From NCBI RefSeq assembly GCF_020524765.1, contig NZ_JAIVLR010000002.1:398501-462500 (forward strand): a stretch of DNA of 64,000 nucleotides, read 5' to 3'. Shown here piece after piece: positions 34,217 through 43,409 of this stretch; within the stretch, counting starts at the first letter, position 1, and each line of letters begins with the position of its first letter. The notes under the pieces are model-generated. The model saw only the letters and a program-made list of their open reading frames with translations. It was not told the DNA's origin and ran no database searches. This DNA is from Qipengyuania gaetbuli. Lineage in GTDB: Bacteria > Pseudomonadota > Alphaproteobacteria > Sphingomonadales > Sphingomonadaceae. The position numbers and the translations under genes were made by a program.

Positions 34217-35848
34217 TTACATCTGCGCTTCGGCCGTGCGGGCGAGCTCGACGAACTCCTGCCGCCAGAAATCGGACTGGCTTCCGGCGAGCCTGACAAC
34301 CTGGTCCCAGCCGAAATCGGCGAGCAGCGCATCGCCGCGCAGCTTCTGGCCATAGGCCGCAACTGCAGTGGCAAAGGCGAAGTCGCCCTGCGGCAGGCGC
34401 CGCGTTTCCAGCGCAGTTGCAGGCAGGCGGTACTGGAGCAGCTTCGACTGCGATGCGCCGGGCAGCTTGTAGCGCAGCTGGACGAAGGCGGCTTCGTCGG
34501 CGGGGCCGGACGCAGCCTTGCCCTTATTCGCATCGTAGCGGCGTTCGCCGACCCAGCCTTTTGCGCCTGCGGGGATCACCTCGTAGAGCGCGGTGACCTG
34601 GTGCCCTGCCCCGATATCGCCGGCATCGACGCGGTCGTTGGCGAAATCCTCTTCGCGAAGCACGCGGTTCTCGTAGCCGATCAGGCGGTACTGGCTGACT
34701 GCGGCGGGATTGAATTCGACCTGGATCTTCACGTCCTTGGCGATGGTGAAGAGCGTGGAGCTCATCTCGTCGCGCAGCACTTTCTTCGCTTCCAGCGCGG
34801 TGTCGATATAGGCGTAATTGCCGTTACCGTGGTCGGCGATCTGTTCCATCATCGCCTCGTTGTAATTGCCTGTCCCGAAGCCGAGTGTGGTGAGCGTAAT
34901 GCCGCTGTCGCGCTTCCGCTCGATCATGTCGATCAGCGTGTCGGTATTGGAAATGCCGACGTTGAAATCGCCGTCCGTGGCCAGGATCACGCGGTTGACG
35001 CCGCCCTTGATGAAGCCTTGTTCGGCCATGGCATAGGCGAGTTCGAGCCCTGCCGCGCCGGCGGTCGATCCGCCTGCACCGAGCCGGGCGAGGGCGGCAC
35101 GCACCTTGGCCGGGCTGCTGGTGGGTTCGAGCACGACGCCCGTGCTGCCCGCGTAGACGACGATCGACACCTTGTCCCTGCCGGTCATTTCCCCGGCAAG
35201 GCCGGAAAGCGCCTGCTTGACCAGCGGCAGCTTGTCGGGGCTGTCCATCGATCCGGACACATCGACGAGGAAGACAAGGTTCGCCGCCGGACGATCTTCG
35301 CGCGGCAAGTCGTATCCGCGCAGGCCCACGCGCACCAGCTTCGCTTGCGCGTTCCACGGGCTGGCTGCCGTGTCGAGCGTGACCGAGAACGGCTTGGAAC
35401 GGTCCTGCGGCGCGGCATAGTCATAGCGGAAATAGTTGATCATCTCTTCCGTGCGCACCGCATCCTGAGGGGGCAGCTGGCCCATGGTCAGGAAACGGCG
35501 GGCATTGGCATAGGCGCCCGTATCGACGTCGACCGAGAAGGTGGATACCGGCTCCACCGCGGCAATCCGGATGGGCGACACCGCCTCCCCGGCATAGCGT
35601 TCGCGGTCTTCTTGCGGGATCAGCGCAGGATCGCCGGTCCAGGGAGCCATGACGGGCGAGGGGGCGGCAACGGCCTCGGCCTCGGCGCTTTCGTACATCG
35701 GCGCATAGGCCGGTTCGGCAATATCCAGGGTGGTGACGTGTTCGACCTGCTCGTTCCGGTTGGTCGCTTCGCATCCGGCAAGCAGCAGCAAGGCCATGGT
35801 GGATGCCAGCGCCATCGAGCCGCCGGCAAGACGTGTCCGATTGTCCAT
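34217..35848 (-). CDS. VWA-domain lipoprotein (YfbK-like)
   Basis: A 543-residue exported lipoprotein (signal with lipobox LLLAGC near residue 27). It has a YfbK-type N-terminal region (AEPVYAP-like segment, then ESFSVDVDTGAYANARRFL-like sequence), a von Willebrand factor A domain with the MIDAS motif DVSGS (FLVDVSGSMDSPDKL), and a C-terminal DUF3520-like region. ATG 35848 is preceded by GAGAGGAAG. Biochemical role is unknown; the family is thought to mediate metal-dependent protein contacts in the envelope. Confidence 0.9.
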   Translation of the reverse strand: MDNRTRLAGGSMALASTMALLLLAGCEATNRNEQVEHVTTLDIAEPAYAPMYESAEAEAVAAPSPVMAPWTGDPALIPQEDRERYAGEAVSPIRIAAVEPVSTFSVDVDTGAYANARRFLTMGQLPPQDAVRTEEMINYFRYDYAAPQDRSKPFSVTLDTAASPWNAQAKLVRVGLRGYDLPREDRPAANLVFLVDVSGSMDSPDKLPLVKQALSGLAGEMTGRDKVSIVVYAGSTGVVLEPTSSPAKVRAALARLGAGGSTAGAAGLELAYAMAEQGFIKGGVNRVILATDGDFNVGISNTDTLIDMIERKRDSGITLTTLGFGTGNYNEAMMEQIADHGNGNYAYIDTALEAKKVLRDEMSSTLFTIAKDVKIQVEFNPAAVSQYRLIGYENRVLREEDFANDRVDAGDIGAGHQVTALYEVIPAGAKGWVGERRYDANKGKAASGPADEAAFVQLRYKLPGASQSKLLQYRLPATALETRRLPQGDFAFATAVAAYGQKLRGDALLADFGWDQVVRLAGSQSDFWRQEFVELARTAEAQM

Positions 35849-35884
35849 TTTCTTCCTCTCCACGATTCGTTCTCCCAGATGTGA

Positions 35885-35940
35885 TGTTATTACATAAATA
35901 ATGGCATCAACAAGGCCAAATTGTGGCATAAATAAGGCGA
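35885..35940 (-). promoter_or_regulatory. AT-rich promoter region of the VWA lipoprotein gene with repeated CATAAATAA
   Basis: A local AT-rich island in otherwise GC-rich DNA, 37-92 bases upstream of the VWA ATG. CATAAATAA occurs twice, at 35893-35901 and 35927-35935, 34 bases apart (about three helical turns, same face). TTATT/AATAA also forms a short dyad near 35888-35901. The position suggests a promoter with tandem regulator sites. Confidence 0.4.
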
Positions 35941-36040
35941 GAGTCAATCGGGCACACGTCGATGCGCGCCGAAACTGGCTGCAATGCGCAGGCAAAATGT
36001 TGAATCTATTGTGTTTTAGGAAAACGCGGCAGGACGTGCC

Positions 36041-37534
36041 CTATTCGGGCGTCTCTGCCTTATTTCGCTGGAAAAGCACCCGGTCTTCGGGGCCGAAGCC
36101 CCGTTTCCAGATGATAAAGCCATACGTCAGCAGGATCGCCGGTATGCCGAATGCCAGTTCGGCCCATTCGGGAAGCTGTGTGGCGGCCCAGCCGACCAGC
36201 ACTGCCGGGGCGACCGCATAGACCAGCGCCCAGCGCCAGTTGTTGATCGGATATCCGAGGATCCGGGTCAGCAGCAGCGCCTTCACGAGACTTGCCACGC
36301 CTAGCGCGACCATGAGGGCGATCGCGGCCGCAGCGGCCTTGAACGGCTCGCCGTAACCCAGCCGCTCGACCAGCAGGATCAGCGTGATCGTCAACGCCGC
36401 CTGGAAGGCAATCGTGCCGACCGAGATGGCAAGGTTGCGGCCCCGCGCGACGTAGATCAGCACCGCTTCGGACACGACGGCGGTCGCCGCGACCACTTCG
36501 GCCGCCAGCAGGAAGGCCAGCGCGCCCGTGCCGCCGACGAATTCCGGCCCGACGAGGCCCATGACCGCTTCGCCCGGAACGCCCAGCGCCAGCGCGATGC
36601 CTGCCTGTGCAGCGATGATCCAGAAGCCCACCTGGCAGACCTGCTTGGCGATCGCCTCGTAGTTCTTGGTCTTCAGGTTCTTGGTGATGACGGGCCCGAG
36701 GATCGGCTCGAAACTGGTCTTCAGTTTCTGCGGCAGGCTCGCGACCTGCTGGGCGATGTAATAGACGCCGACCGCGGCAGGCGCGGCGAACAGGCCGAGG
36801 ATGAAAATGTCGAGGCGGCGCGTACCCCATTCGATCGCATCGGCCGTGGCCAGCGGCAGGGCGCGCGCAGTGACCTTGCGCATATAGCCGAATTCGGGTC
36901 GCCAGCGGCGCGGCGGGCCATAGCTGCGGAAGAAAGACCACAGGCCAACCGCGAGGCCCGCATAGATCGAGGCGAGATAGGCCAGCGCAAGGCCGCTGTC
37001 GGCAAGCGCGGGAATAAAGACGAAAACGCCCGCCATGATCGAGATCGTCCACGGCTCCACCACCGCGCGGGCGCGCACCGTGGTGGCGATGTCATAGCGA
37101 TAGGCCTGCGCTGCCAGCACGATTTCGGTCAGCGCATAGCCGGGAATGGCAAGGACGATCAGCCGGTCGAACTGGGTGAACTCGCCGCTCGGGAAAAGCG
37201 GGGCGGGCACGAACCAGAAGAAAACCGCGGCAATCGCGGAAAAGACGACCGCCAGCAGCATCCCGTCGTAGACGAGGTTTGCAGGGTGTGCGTCCTCCCC
37301 TTCGGCAAGACGCTGCGCAAGGCCGCGCTTCTCGCCCATGGAACACAGCAGCGCGACAAGCTCGACCACGACCAGTGCCGAAGCGAAGCGACCCAGCGCA
37401 TCGGGGCCGTAAAGGCGGCCCGCGATGAACAGGAAGGGCAGGCGCGCCAGCAGGCGCAGCAGGAAGCCGAAGAAATTCTGCCGTCCGCCCTTGGCGAGGG
37501 CGGTCAGGTCTTCATCCTGCGCGGCGGCACTCAT
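36041..37534 (-). CDS. Polysaccharide biosynthesis/oligosaccharide flippase family protein (Wzx-like)
   Basis: A 497-residue polytopic membrane protein of the MOP/Wzx superfamily with about 12-14 hydrophobic segments. The N-terminal FFGFLLRLLARLPFLFIAGRLYGPDALGRFASAL is the usual Wzx start (a Phe/Gly-rich helix then YGPxxLGxF). It probably flips lipid-linked saccharide across the inner membrane. Its start overlaps the gpsA stop (ATGA), so it belongs to the tsaD-gpsA transcript rather than to the exopolysaccharide locus at 21806-28353. The substrate is unknown. Confidence 0.88.
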   Translation of the reverse strand: MSAAAQDEDLTALAKGGRQNFFGFLLRLLARLPFLFIAGRLYGPDALGRFASALVVVELVALLCSMGEKRGLAQRLAEGEDAHPANLVYDGMLLAVVFSAIAAVFFWFVPAPLFPSGEFTQFDRLIVLAIPGYALTEIVLAAQAYRYDIATTVRARAVVEPWTISIMAGVFVFIPALADSGLALAYLASIYAGLAVGLWSFFRSYGPPRRWRPEFGYMRKVTARALPLATADAIEWGTRRLDIFILGLFAAPAAVGVYYIAQQVASLPQKLKTSFEPILGPVITKNLKTKNYEAIAKQVCQVGFWIIAAQAGIALALGVPGEAVMGLVGPEFVGGTGALAFLLAAEVVAATAVVSEAVLIYVARGRNLAISVGTIAFQAALTITLILLVERLGYGEPFKAAAAAIALMVALGVASLVKALLLTRILGYPINNWRWALVYAVAPAVLVGWAATQLPEWAELAFGIPAILLTYGFIIWKRGFGPEDRVLFQRNKAETPE

Positions 37535-38523
37535 CCCGCATCGCCCAGTTCGGCCTTGAGCGGGCGGGCGAGGATGCCTTCGACCACAGCCTTGGGATTG
37601 CCGCCCTGCAGCAGCGCATAGACCGCGGCGACGATGGGCATGGCGACAGCGTGGCGCGCGGCCAGTTCGACCAGCACGGGCGCGGTATGCGCGCCTTCGG
37701 CCACGGTGCGCCGGTCGGCCATCAGCGCTTCGGCGCTCTGGCCTTCGCCCAGCGCCTTGCCGAGCGAGAAATTGCGGCTGGAGGTGGAAGAGCAGGTGAG
37801 CACGAGGTCGCCGAGGCCGCATAGGCCCGCCAGCGTTTCCGCCCTTGCGCCCAATGCCTCGCCGAAGCGCAGCATTTCGGCATAACCGCGCGCGATCAGC
37901 GCCGCGCGGGCATTCTGGCCGAGGCCGAGGCCGTCTACCACACCGCAGGCGATGGCGAGGACGTTCTTCACCGCGCCGCCGATCTCCGCGCCGGTCACGT
38001 CGTCGGAATAATAGGGGCGGAAGGCGGGGCGGGCGACGACGGACGAGAGCCTGTCCCATTGCGCCTCGCCGCCCGCGCAGGCGAGCGTCACGGCGGTCGG
38101 CAGCCCTGCGGCCACTTCATGGGCAAAGGTGGGGCCGGACAGCACGGCGATGGCGCTGCCGGGCGCGGCTTCCTTCGCCACGTGGTTCATCAGGCGCCCC
38201 GAACCGGCTTCGATACCCTTGGAACACAGGACGAGGTCGCGCGGGTGGGCTGGCATGGCAGCCAGCACGCTGCCCATGTGCTGGGCGGGCGTGACCACCA
38301 GCAGCACGTCGAGCGCGGCCATGTCGGCAAGGTCGGATGTGGCGGTAATGCTCTCGGCCAGGCGCGCGCTTGGCAGGAACAGCGAATTGGTGTGCGCGGC
38401 GTTGATTTCGGCGACCAGTTCTTCCTCCCGCGCCCAGATGCGCACTGCGCGCCCGTCGCTTGCCAGCATCTGCGCCAGCGCCGTGCCCCATGCACCGGCT
38501 CCGAGAACCCCGACGCTCGTCAT
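37531..38523 (-). CDS. gpsA: NAD(P)-dependent glycerol-3-phosphate dehydrogenase
   Basis: A 330-residue enzyme that reduces dihydroxyacetone phosphate to sn-glycerol-3-phosphate for phospholipid synthesis. The Rossmann motif GVLGAGAWGTALAQ is at residues 5-18, followed by LVLCSKGIE, VLSGPTFAHEVAAGLPTAV, and the catalytic-lysine segment GGAVKNVLAIACGVVDGLG. Length is standard. It overlaps tsaD upstream and the flippase downstream by four bases each. Confidence 0.97.
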   Translation of the reverse strand: MTSVGVLGAGAWGTALAQMLASDGRAVRIWAREEELVAEINAAHTNSLFLPSARLAESITATSDLADMAALDVLLVVTPAQHMGSVLAAMPAHPRDLVLCSKGIEAGSGRLMNHVAKEAAPGSAIAVLSGPTFAHEVAAGLPTAVTLACAGGEAQWDRLSSVVARPAFRPYYSDDVTGAEIGGAVKNVLAIACGVVDGLGLGQNARAALIARGYAEMLRFGEALGARAETLAGLCGLGDLVLTCSSTSSRNFSLGKALGEGQSAEALMADRRTVAEGAHTAPVLVELAARHAVAMPIVAAVYALLQGGNPKAVVEGILARPLKAELGDAG

Positions 38524-39560
38524 GCCTTCACTCCTGCACCGCGCACGGGTTCTGCCTCGGGATCGAGCGGCCAGCGCGGGCGGGCCGAAATATCGAGCGG
38601 ATCGGGCGCGAAGCCGTCCATCAGCAGGCGCTCGACACCGGCCCAGGCGATCATCGCCGCATTATCGGTGCAGAGGCGCGGCGGCGGAGCGGTGAAGCGC
38701 ATCGAATGCTCGCCCGCGAGGGTTTCGAGCGCGGTGCGCACGGTCGCATTGGCGGCCACGCCGCCTGCCACCACCAGTGTTTCAACGGGTCCCATCGCTG
38801 CCAGCGCTATCCGCAGCCGGTCGATGACGCAATCGACAGCGGCCTGCTGGAAGCTCGCCGCAATGTCCTCGGGCGCATATTTCCCGCTCTCGTGAGCACG
38901 CATGACGGCGCTTTTCAGGCCGGCAAAGGAGAAATGCGGCTCGCCGCTGCCGACCATTGGGCGGGGAAGCGGGACGGCCTTCGCATCGCCCGTCGCCGCC
39001 AGCCGCTCGACCGCAGGACCGCCGGGAAAGCCGAGGCCGAGGATCTTGGCGGTCTTGTCGAACGCCTCGCCCAGCGCATCGTCGATGGTCGTCGCCAGCC
39101 GGCGATAGCGGCCCACGCCGTCGACGCGCAGGATCTGGCAGTGTCCGCCAGATACCAGCAGCAGGGCATAGGGGAAGGCGAGGTCCGCATCGGCAAGGCG
39201 CGGGCTCAGCGCATGGCCTTCGAGGTGATTGATGGCGATAAGCGGCGTATCGCTCGTCATCGCCAGCGCCTTGGCGCTGACCAGCCCGACCATGACCCCG
39301 CCGATGAGGCCGGGGCCGGCAGTGGCCGCAATGGCATCGCAATCGTCCAGCGTGACGCCGGCATCCGTGAGCACGCCCGCAATCATCGGGGCGAGCCGTT
39401 CGGCATGGGCACGCGCCGCGATTTCGGGCACGACCCCGCCGAAGGGGGCGTGTTCCTCGTCTTGCGAGGCGATCCTTTGCGCGACGATCCGCCGGTTGCC
39501 GTCGACCAGCGCGGCGGCGGTTTCGTCGCAGGAACTTTCGATACCGAGAACAAGCGTCAT
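38520..39560 (-). CDS. tsaD: tRNA N6-adenosine threonylcarbamoyltransferase
   Basis: A 346-residue ASKHA-fold enzyme that transfers threonylcarbamoyl to A37 of ANN-decoding tRNAs, with TsaB, TsaC and TsaE. Recognisable motifs are LGIESSCDETAAAL at the N-terminus, the metal-binding NHLEGHALS (HxxxH), and LLVSGGHCQILRV. ATG 39560 lies 48 bases from the divergent hemC. The tsaD-gpsA neighbourhood is widespread in alphaproteobacteria. Confidence 0.97.
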   Translation of the reverse strand: MTLVLGIESSCDETAAALVDGNRRIVAQRIASQDEEHAPFGGVVPEIAARAHAERLAPMIAGVLTDAGVTLDDCDAIAATAGPGLIGGVMVGLVSAKALAMTSDTPLIAINHLEGHALSPRLADADLAFPYALLLVSGGHCQILRVDGVGRYRRLATTIDDALGEAFDKTAKILGLGFPGGPAVERLAATGDAKAVPLPRPMVGSGEPHFSFAGLKSAVMRAHESGKYAPEDIAASFQQAAVDCVIDRLRIALAAMGPVETLVVAGGVAANATVRTALETLAGEHSMRFTAPPPRLCTDNAAMIAWAGVERLLMDGFAPDPLDISARPRWPLDPEAEPVRGAGVKA

Positions 39561-39577
39561 AACTTCGCTTTCCCTTA

Positions 39578-39607
39578 GCGGTCTCGCTCGCTAGGGCAAG
39601 CGACCGC
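39578..39607. promoter_or_regulatory. Inverted repeat filling the 48-base tsaD-hemC divergent spacer
   Basis: GCGGTC (39578-39583) and GACCGC (39602-39607) are exact inverted repeats, and pairing continues inward with CGCT/AGCG around one bulged base. It ends just before the hemC ATG, which has no clear Shine-Dalgarno. The spacer is too short for two independent promoters with separate operators, so the dyad may matter for one or both. Confidence 0.25.
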
Positions 39608-39608
39608 A

Positions 39609-40538
39609 ATGTCCGACACACCGATCATGCGCCTTGGAACCCGCCGTTCGCCGCTCGCCATGGCGCAGGCCGAAGAGACGCGCGCACGCCTGTGCGCCGC
39701 CCACGGCTGGGACGTCGGGGCGGTCGAACTCGTCCCCGTTATCGCCAGCGGCGACCGGATCCAGGACCGCCCGCTCGCCGATATCGGCGGCAAGGCGCTG
39801 TGGACCCGCGAACTCGACATCTGGCTGAACGAGGGGCGCATCGACGCCGCGGTCCATTCGATGAAGGACGTGGAGACGATCCGCCCCGATGCGCTGGCCA
39901 TCGGCGCGATCCTGCCGCGCGCGGACAAGGCCGACGTGCTGCTGGGCGCAGCTTCCATCGCGGCCATCCCGGTAGGCGCGCGGGTGGGCACCAGCGCCCC
40001 GCGCCGCGCCGCGCAATTGCTCCATGCCCGCCCCGATCTCCAAGTGGTCGGTATTCGCGGCAATGTCGCCACCCGTATGGCCAAGCTGGAAGCGGGCGAG
40101 GCCGACGCGACTTTCCTTGCCGCTGCGGGCCTGATGCGGCTGGGCGAGGACAATACCGGCACTCGGCTCGATCCGCAGGAATGGCTGCCCGCGCCTGCCC
40201 AGGCCGCCATCGGTGTCGAATGCCGCACCAGCGACGAACGCACGCGCGAGCTTCTTTCCGCGATCGACCACGAACAGAGCCGGCAGGAAGTGCTGGCCGA
40301 GCGAGCCCTGCTCGAAGGGCTGGGCGGGACCTGCCACAGCCCCATCGCCGTGCTCACCACGCAAGAGGGCGAACGCCTGCACATGCGCGCCGCCATCTAC
40401 AGCCCCGACGGGTCGATCCGCGTCGAAAGCGAAGCGCGCTTCGAGCCGGACGACACGGACGAGGCCATCGCCCTTGCGCGCGACATGCTGCGCGAAGCGC
40501 CGAGGGAAGTGTCGGTCAATTTCGGGCAGATGGGGTGA
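39609..40538 (+). CDS. hemC: Hydroxymethylbilane synthase (porphobilinogen deaminase)
   Basis: A 309-residue enzyme that joins four porphobilinogens into hydroxymethylbilane for haem and other tetrapyrroles. The N-terminus MRLGTRRSPLAMAQA, the VHSMKDV core, GTSAPRRAAQL, and the dipyrromethane-cofactor cysteine C242 (LGGTCHSPIAV) are present. The stop overlaps the hemD start in a GTGA. Start ATG 39609 fits family length, although MRLGTRR seven residues in could also serve as a start. Confidence 0.97.
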   Translation: MSDTPIMRLGTRRSPLAMAQAEETRARLCAAHGWDVGAVELVPVIASGDRIQDRPLADIGGKALWTRELDIWLNEGRIDAAVHSMKDVETIRPDALAIGAILPRADKADVLLGAASIAAIPVGARVGTSAPRRAAQLLHARPDLQVVGIRGNVATRMAKLEAGEADATFLAAAGLMRLGEDNTGTRLDPQEWLPAPAQAAIGVECRTSDERTRELLSAIDHEQSRQEVLAERALLEGLGGTCHSPIAVLTTQEGERLHMRAAIYSPDGSIRVESEARFEPDDTDEAIALARDMLREAPREVSVNFGQMG

Positions 40539-41227
40539 GCCGCCCGGTCTTCGTCTTCCGGCCCGAACCGGGCCTGTCCGTAACGCTGGAAACCGCCCGT
40601 GCACTGGGCCTGGACGCGCACGGATGTCCGCTCTTCGCGGTCGAACCGGCCGAATGGGGCGCGCCGACCGCCGATGATTACGACGGCCTGCTGGTCGGCA
40701 GCTCCAACGTCTTCCGGCACGGCGGCATCAATCTCGACCGGTTGGTCAAGCTGCCCGTCTATGCCGTGGGCGAAGCGACAGCCGAAGGCGCCCGCGAAAA
40801 GGGCTTCATCGTGTCGCGCACCGGTCGCGGCGGCCTGCAGGCGCTGCTCGACGAGGCGAAGCTGGACGGACGTCGTCTGCTGCGGCTGGCCGGCGAGGCG
40901 CATGTCGAACTGGACCCGCCCGAAGGCACCCGCATCGACACCCGCGTGGTCTACCGCACCGTGCCGCTCGATATTCCGGAGGACATGGCGGCAGCGCTGG
41001 GCAAAGGCGGTATCGTTCTGCTCCATTCGGGCGAGGCCGCAGTGCGCCTGCGCGAGGAGTGCGAGCGGCTGGGCATCGACCGGTCGGCCATCACCGTCGC
41101 GGCGCTCGGCCCGCGAATTGCGGGCATGGCAGGCGATGGCTGGCAATCCGTCCACACCTCGAGCCACCCTCGCGATGCCGAGCTACTGGCCTTGGTGGAA
41201 CAACTGTGCCAGACAGGAGCGGGGTAA
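40535..41227 (+). CDS. hemD: Uroporphyrinogen-III synthase
   Basis: A 230-residue protein that cyclises hydroxymethylbilane to uroporphyrinogen III. Sequence conservation in this family is low, but RPVFVFRPEPGLSVTLETARALG, LLVGSSNVFRHGG, and LPVYAVGEATAEGAREKGF are typical. The start is GTG 40535, overlapping the hemC stop (GTGA), which settles the choice over an ATG further in. It is followed by a mitofilin-like gene in the arrangement reported for alphaproteobacteria. Confidence 0.93.
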   Translation: MSRPVFVFRPEPGLSVTLETARALGLDAHGCPLFAVEPAEWGAPTADDYDGLLVGSSNVFRHGGINLDRLVKLPVYAVGEATAEGAREKGFIVSRTGRGGLQALLDEAKLDGRRLLRLAGEAHVELDPPEGTRIDTRVVYRTVPLDIPEDMAAALGKGGIVLLHSGEAAVRLREECERLGIDRSAITVAALGPRIAGMAGDGWQSVHTSSHPRDAELLALVEQLCQTGAG

Positions 41228-41271
41228 TCAGGCGTCCGGAAAGTGGCGTCGGGGTCGTGGATTGGAGTATG

Positions 41272-42147
41272 ATGGACGAGTATTCGAGCACTCGGCGGGC
41301 CGGGGGCAGCACGCGCTCCTTGTTGCTTGCCGTGACCGGCGCATTCGCGCTGGGGGCTGCCCTGGTGGGCTACGTCGCCTGGCGGATGAACGCCTCGGAA
41401 GAGGTGGCGCAAGAACCGGCGCAGATCGCCGCACCCGCTGCCACCGAAACTGCCGCACCAAGCCCCACGCCCAGCGCCAGCGAAAGCGCCGCCGCACAGG
41501 CGGTGGAACGTGTCGCCGAGCAACAGGGCGGTATCGACCAGCGCCTTGCCGCTGCCGAACAACGCCTCGCCCGGCTGGATCTCCAGGCCGAAGCTTCGGC
41601 AGGCAATGTCGCCCGCGCCGAAGGGCTACTGATCGCCTTCGCCACGCGCCGCGCGATCGATAAGGGGGCCGAGCTCGGCTACCTCGCCGACCAGCTGCGC
41701 CTGCGTTTCGGCGACGCGCTGCCCAATGCGGTGAACACCATTCTCACTTTCTCGCGCGAGCCGGTGACGCTCGACCAGCTGATCGCCCGGCTCGACGGGC
41801 TCGCCCCGCAATTGCAGACGGGCGAAGGCAAGCCGAGCCTCGAACGCTTTGCCGACGAACTGGGCGCGCTGTTCACCATCCGCCGCGAAAGTGCGCCGTC
41901 GCCGCAGCCCGAAAAGCGGCTGGAACGGGCACGGCTGTTCCTGCAGTCGGGCCGCGCGGATGCCGCCGTGGCAGAGGTTCGCAACCTGCCGGGCGCGGTC
42001 AATGCCGAAGGCTGGCTGCGCGATGCGGAACGCTATGCCTCCGCGCAGCGTGCGCTGGACCTGATCGAAACCGCAGCCGTGCTCGAACCACGTCGCCTGC
42101 GCGACGGGGCAGGCAACCGGATCGAACAGCCGAGCCCGGTGGAGTAG
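41272..42147 (+). CDS. Mitofilin (Mic60)-like inner-membrane protein
   Basis: A 291-residue protein with one N-terminal membrane helix (LLLAVTGAFALGAALVGYVAW, about residues 18-38), an Ala/Pro-rich linker, a coiled-coil region (AEQQGGIDQRLAAAEQRLARLDLQ), and a C-terminal mitofilin-signature-like helical region (LERARLFLQSGRADAAVAEV...WLRDAERYASAQRALDLIE). Location directly after hemD is the conserved context of alphaproteobacterial Mic60 homologues, the bacterial counterparts of the mitochondrial crista-junction protein. The tandem ATGs at 41269 and 41272 are equally possible. It may shape membrane or contact outer-membrane proteins. Confidence 0.82.
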   Translation: MDEYSSTRRAGGSTRSLLLAVTGAFALGAALVGYVAWRMNASEEVAQEPAQIAAPAATETAAPSPTPSASESAAAQAVERVAEQQGGIDQRLAAAEQRLARLDLQAEASAGNVARAEGLLIAFATRRAIDKGAELGYLADQLRLRFGDALPNAVNTILTFSREPVTLDQLIARLDGLAPQLQTGEGKPSLERFADELGALFTIRRESAPSPQPEKRLERARLFLQSGRADAAVAEVRNLPGAVNAEGWLRDAERYASAQRALDLIETAAVLEPRRLRDGAGNRIEQPSPVE

Positions 42148-42151
42148 GCGC

Positions 42152-43366
42152 TCAGGCCTTCATCAGTTCGGGCACGTCGCCCGAAACGCCGCGGGCCTCG
42201 TCCATGAAGAACTTCTTGAGCCAGCCTGACCGCTGGACACCCGCCATGCCGAGCCTGCGCACCGCGCTGGCCGCCTTGCCGGGCACGCCGAACAGGCGGG
42301 TCAGGCTGTCGGTTGCGCCCATGACCATGATGGAATCGAGCGCGCGCCACTTCTCGTAGCGGTCCAGCACCTGCGCATCGCCGATGTCGAGGCCGAGCCT
42401 GCGGGCATCGCCGAGCACTTCGACCAATGCACCGACATCGCGCAGGCCGAGGTTGAGGCCCTGTCCCGCGATCGGATGCATCCCGTGGGCACTGTCGCCG
42501 ACCAGCGCCATGCGCTCGCCCACGATGCGCGCAGTATGCTGGAAAGTAAGCGGGTAGGAGGTGCGCGGGCTGTTCAGCGTGAGATCGCCGAGCAGGTCGC
42601 CCATGCGCTTCTGCACTTCGGCAAGGAAAGCACGCTCGCCCATCTTCAGCACGCCGGCTGCATCTTTCTCGTCAACGGTCCAGACCAGCGCGCTGCGGTG
42701 CTGGCCGTCCGGCCCGTCGAGCAGCGGAAGGAGCGCGAAAGGTCCTGCGGGATAGAAAATCTCCCAGGCCACGCCGCCATGCGGTTTCGAGTGGTCGAGC
42801 CCGGTGATGATGGCGCGGTGCGAGTAGTCCCAGCTCGCCATCTTGAGCGCGGCATCCTCGCGCGTGGGGGAGCGGCGGCCCTCCGCGCCGACCAGTAAAT
42901 CGGCCTTGAGCATCTTGCCGTCCGCCAGCGTGGCGGAGACCCCATAGGCATCGCGGTGGCGTTCGGTCACTTCGACCGGCGCATGGAGCGTGATGAGCGG
43001 TTCCGCTTTCACCGCATCGAACAGCGCGGTGCGCAGCACGCGGTTGGCGAACATCCGGCCCAACGAGCCTTCGTGTTCCTCGGGCGTGAAGTCGAGGCGG
43101 CCCGGCTTCATCTGGTCGAGCACGGCGATGCTTTCGATCGGGCAGCCATGCGGCTCCAGCGTGTCGGCGAGGCCGATATTGCGGAACAGGCGCCAGCTGG
43201 CGGTCGAGATGGCGGAAGCCCGCCCGTCGAAGCCTTCTGCGGTGAGTTCTGCCGGATCGGCCCGGTCGACCAGGTGGCTAGTAAAGCCCTGTTTCGCGGC
43301 TGCCAGCGCCAGTGTGGAGCCGACGAGTCCGCCGCCGAGAATGAGCAGGTCGCGCTTGTCTGTCAT
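42152..43366 (-). CDS. FAD-dependent ubiquinone biosynthesis hydroxylase (UbiH/UbiF/VisC family)
   Basis: A 404-residue FAD monooxygenase of the UbiH family that hydroxylates the ubiquinone ring precursor. It shows the dinucleotide motif LLILGGGLVGSTLALA near the N-terminus, the LLVGAEGRRSPTRE DG-type motif, and the FAD-ribityl motif ALVGDSAHGMHPIAGQGLNLGLRD. ATG 43366 was chosen, with AGGGA 10 bases upstream; a GTG two codons earlier is possible. Ring-position specificity cannot be assigned from sequence. It converges on the mitofilin-like gene with a 4-base gap. Confidence 0.9.
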   Translation of the reverse strand: MTDKRDLLILGGGLVGSTLALAAAKQGFTSHLVDRADPAELTAEGFDGRASAISTASWRLFRNIGLADTLEPHGCPIESIAVLDQMKPGRLDFTPEEHEGSLGRMFANRVLRTALFDAVKAEPLITLHAPVEVTERHRDAYGVSATLADGKMLKADLLVGAEGRRSPTREDAALKMASWDYSHRAIITGLDHSKPHGGVAWEIFYPAGPFALLPLLDGPDGQHRSALVWTVDEKDAAGVLKMGERAFLAEVQKRMGDLLGDLTLNSPRTSYPLTFQHTARIVGERMALVGDSAHGMHPIAGQGLNLGLRDVGALVEVLGDARRLGLDIGDAQVLDRYEKWRALDSIMVMGATDSLTRLFGVPGKAASAVRRLGMAGVQRSGWLKKFFMDEARGVSGDVPELMKA

Positions 43367-43409
43367 GGGCACCGTCCCTAGAGCGGGCGGCGTGACACTG
43401 GCAAGGATT

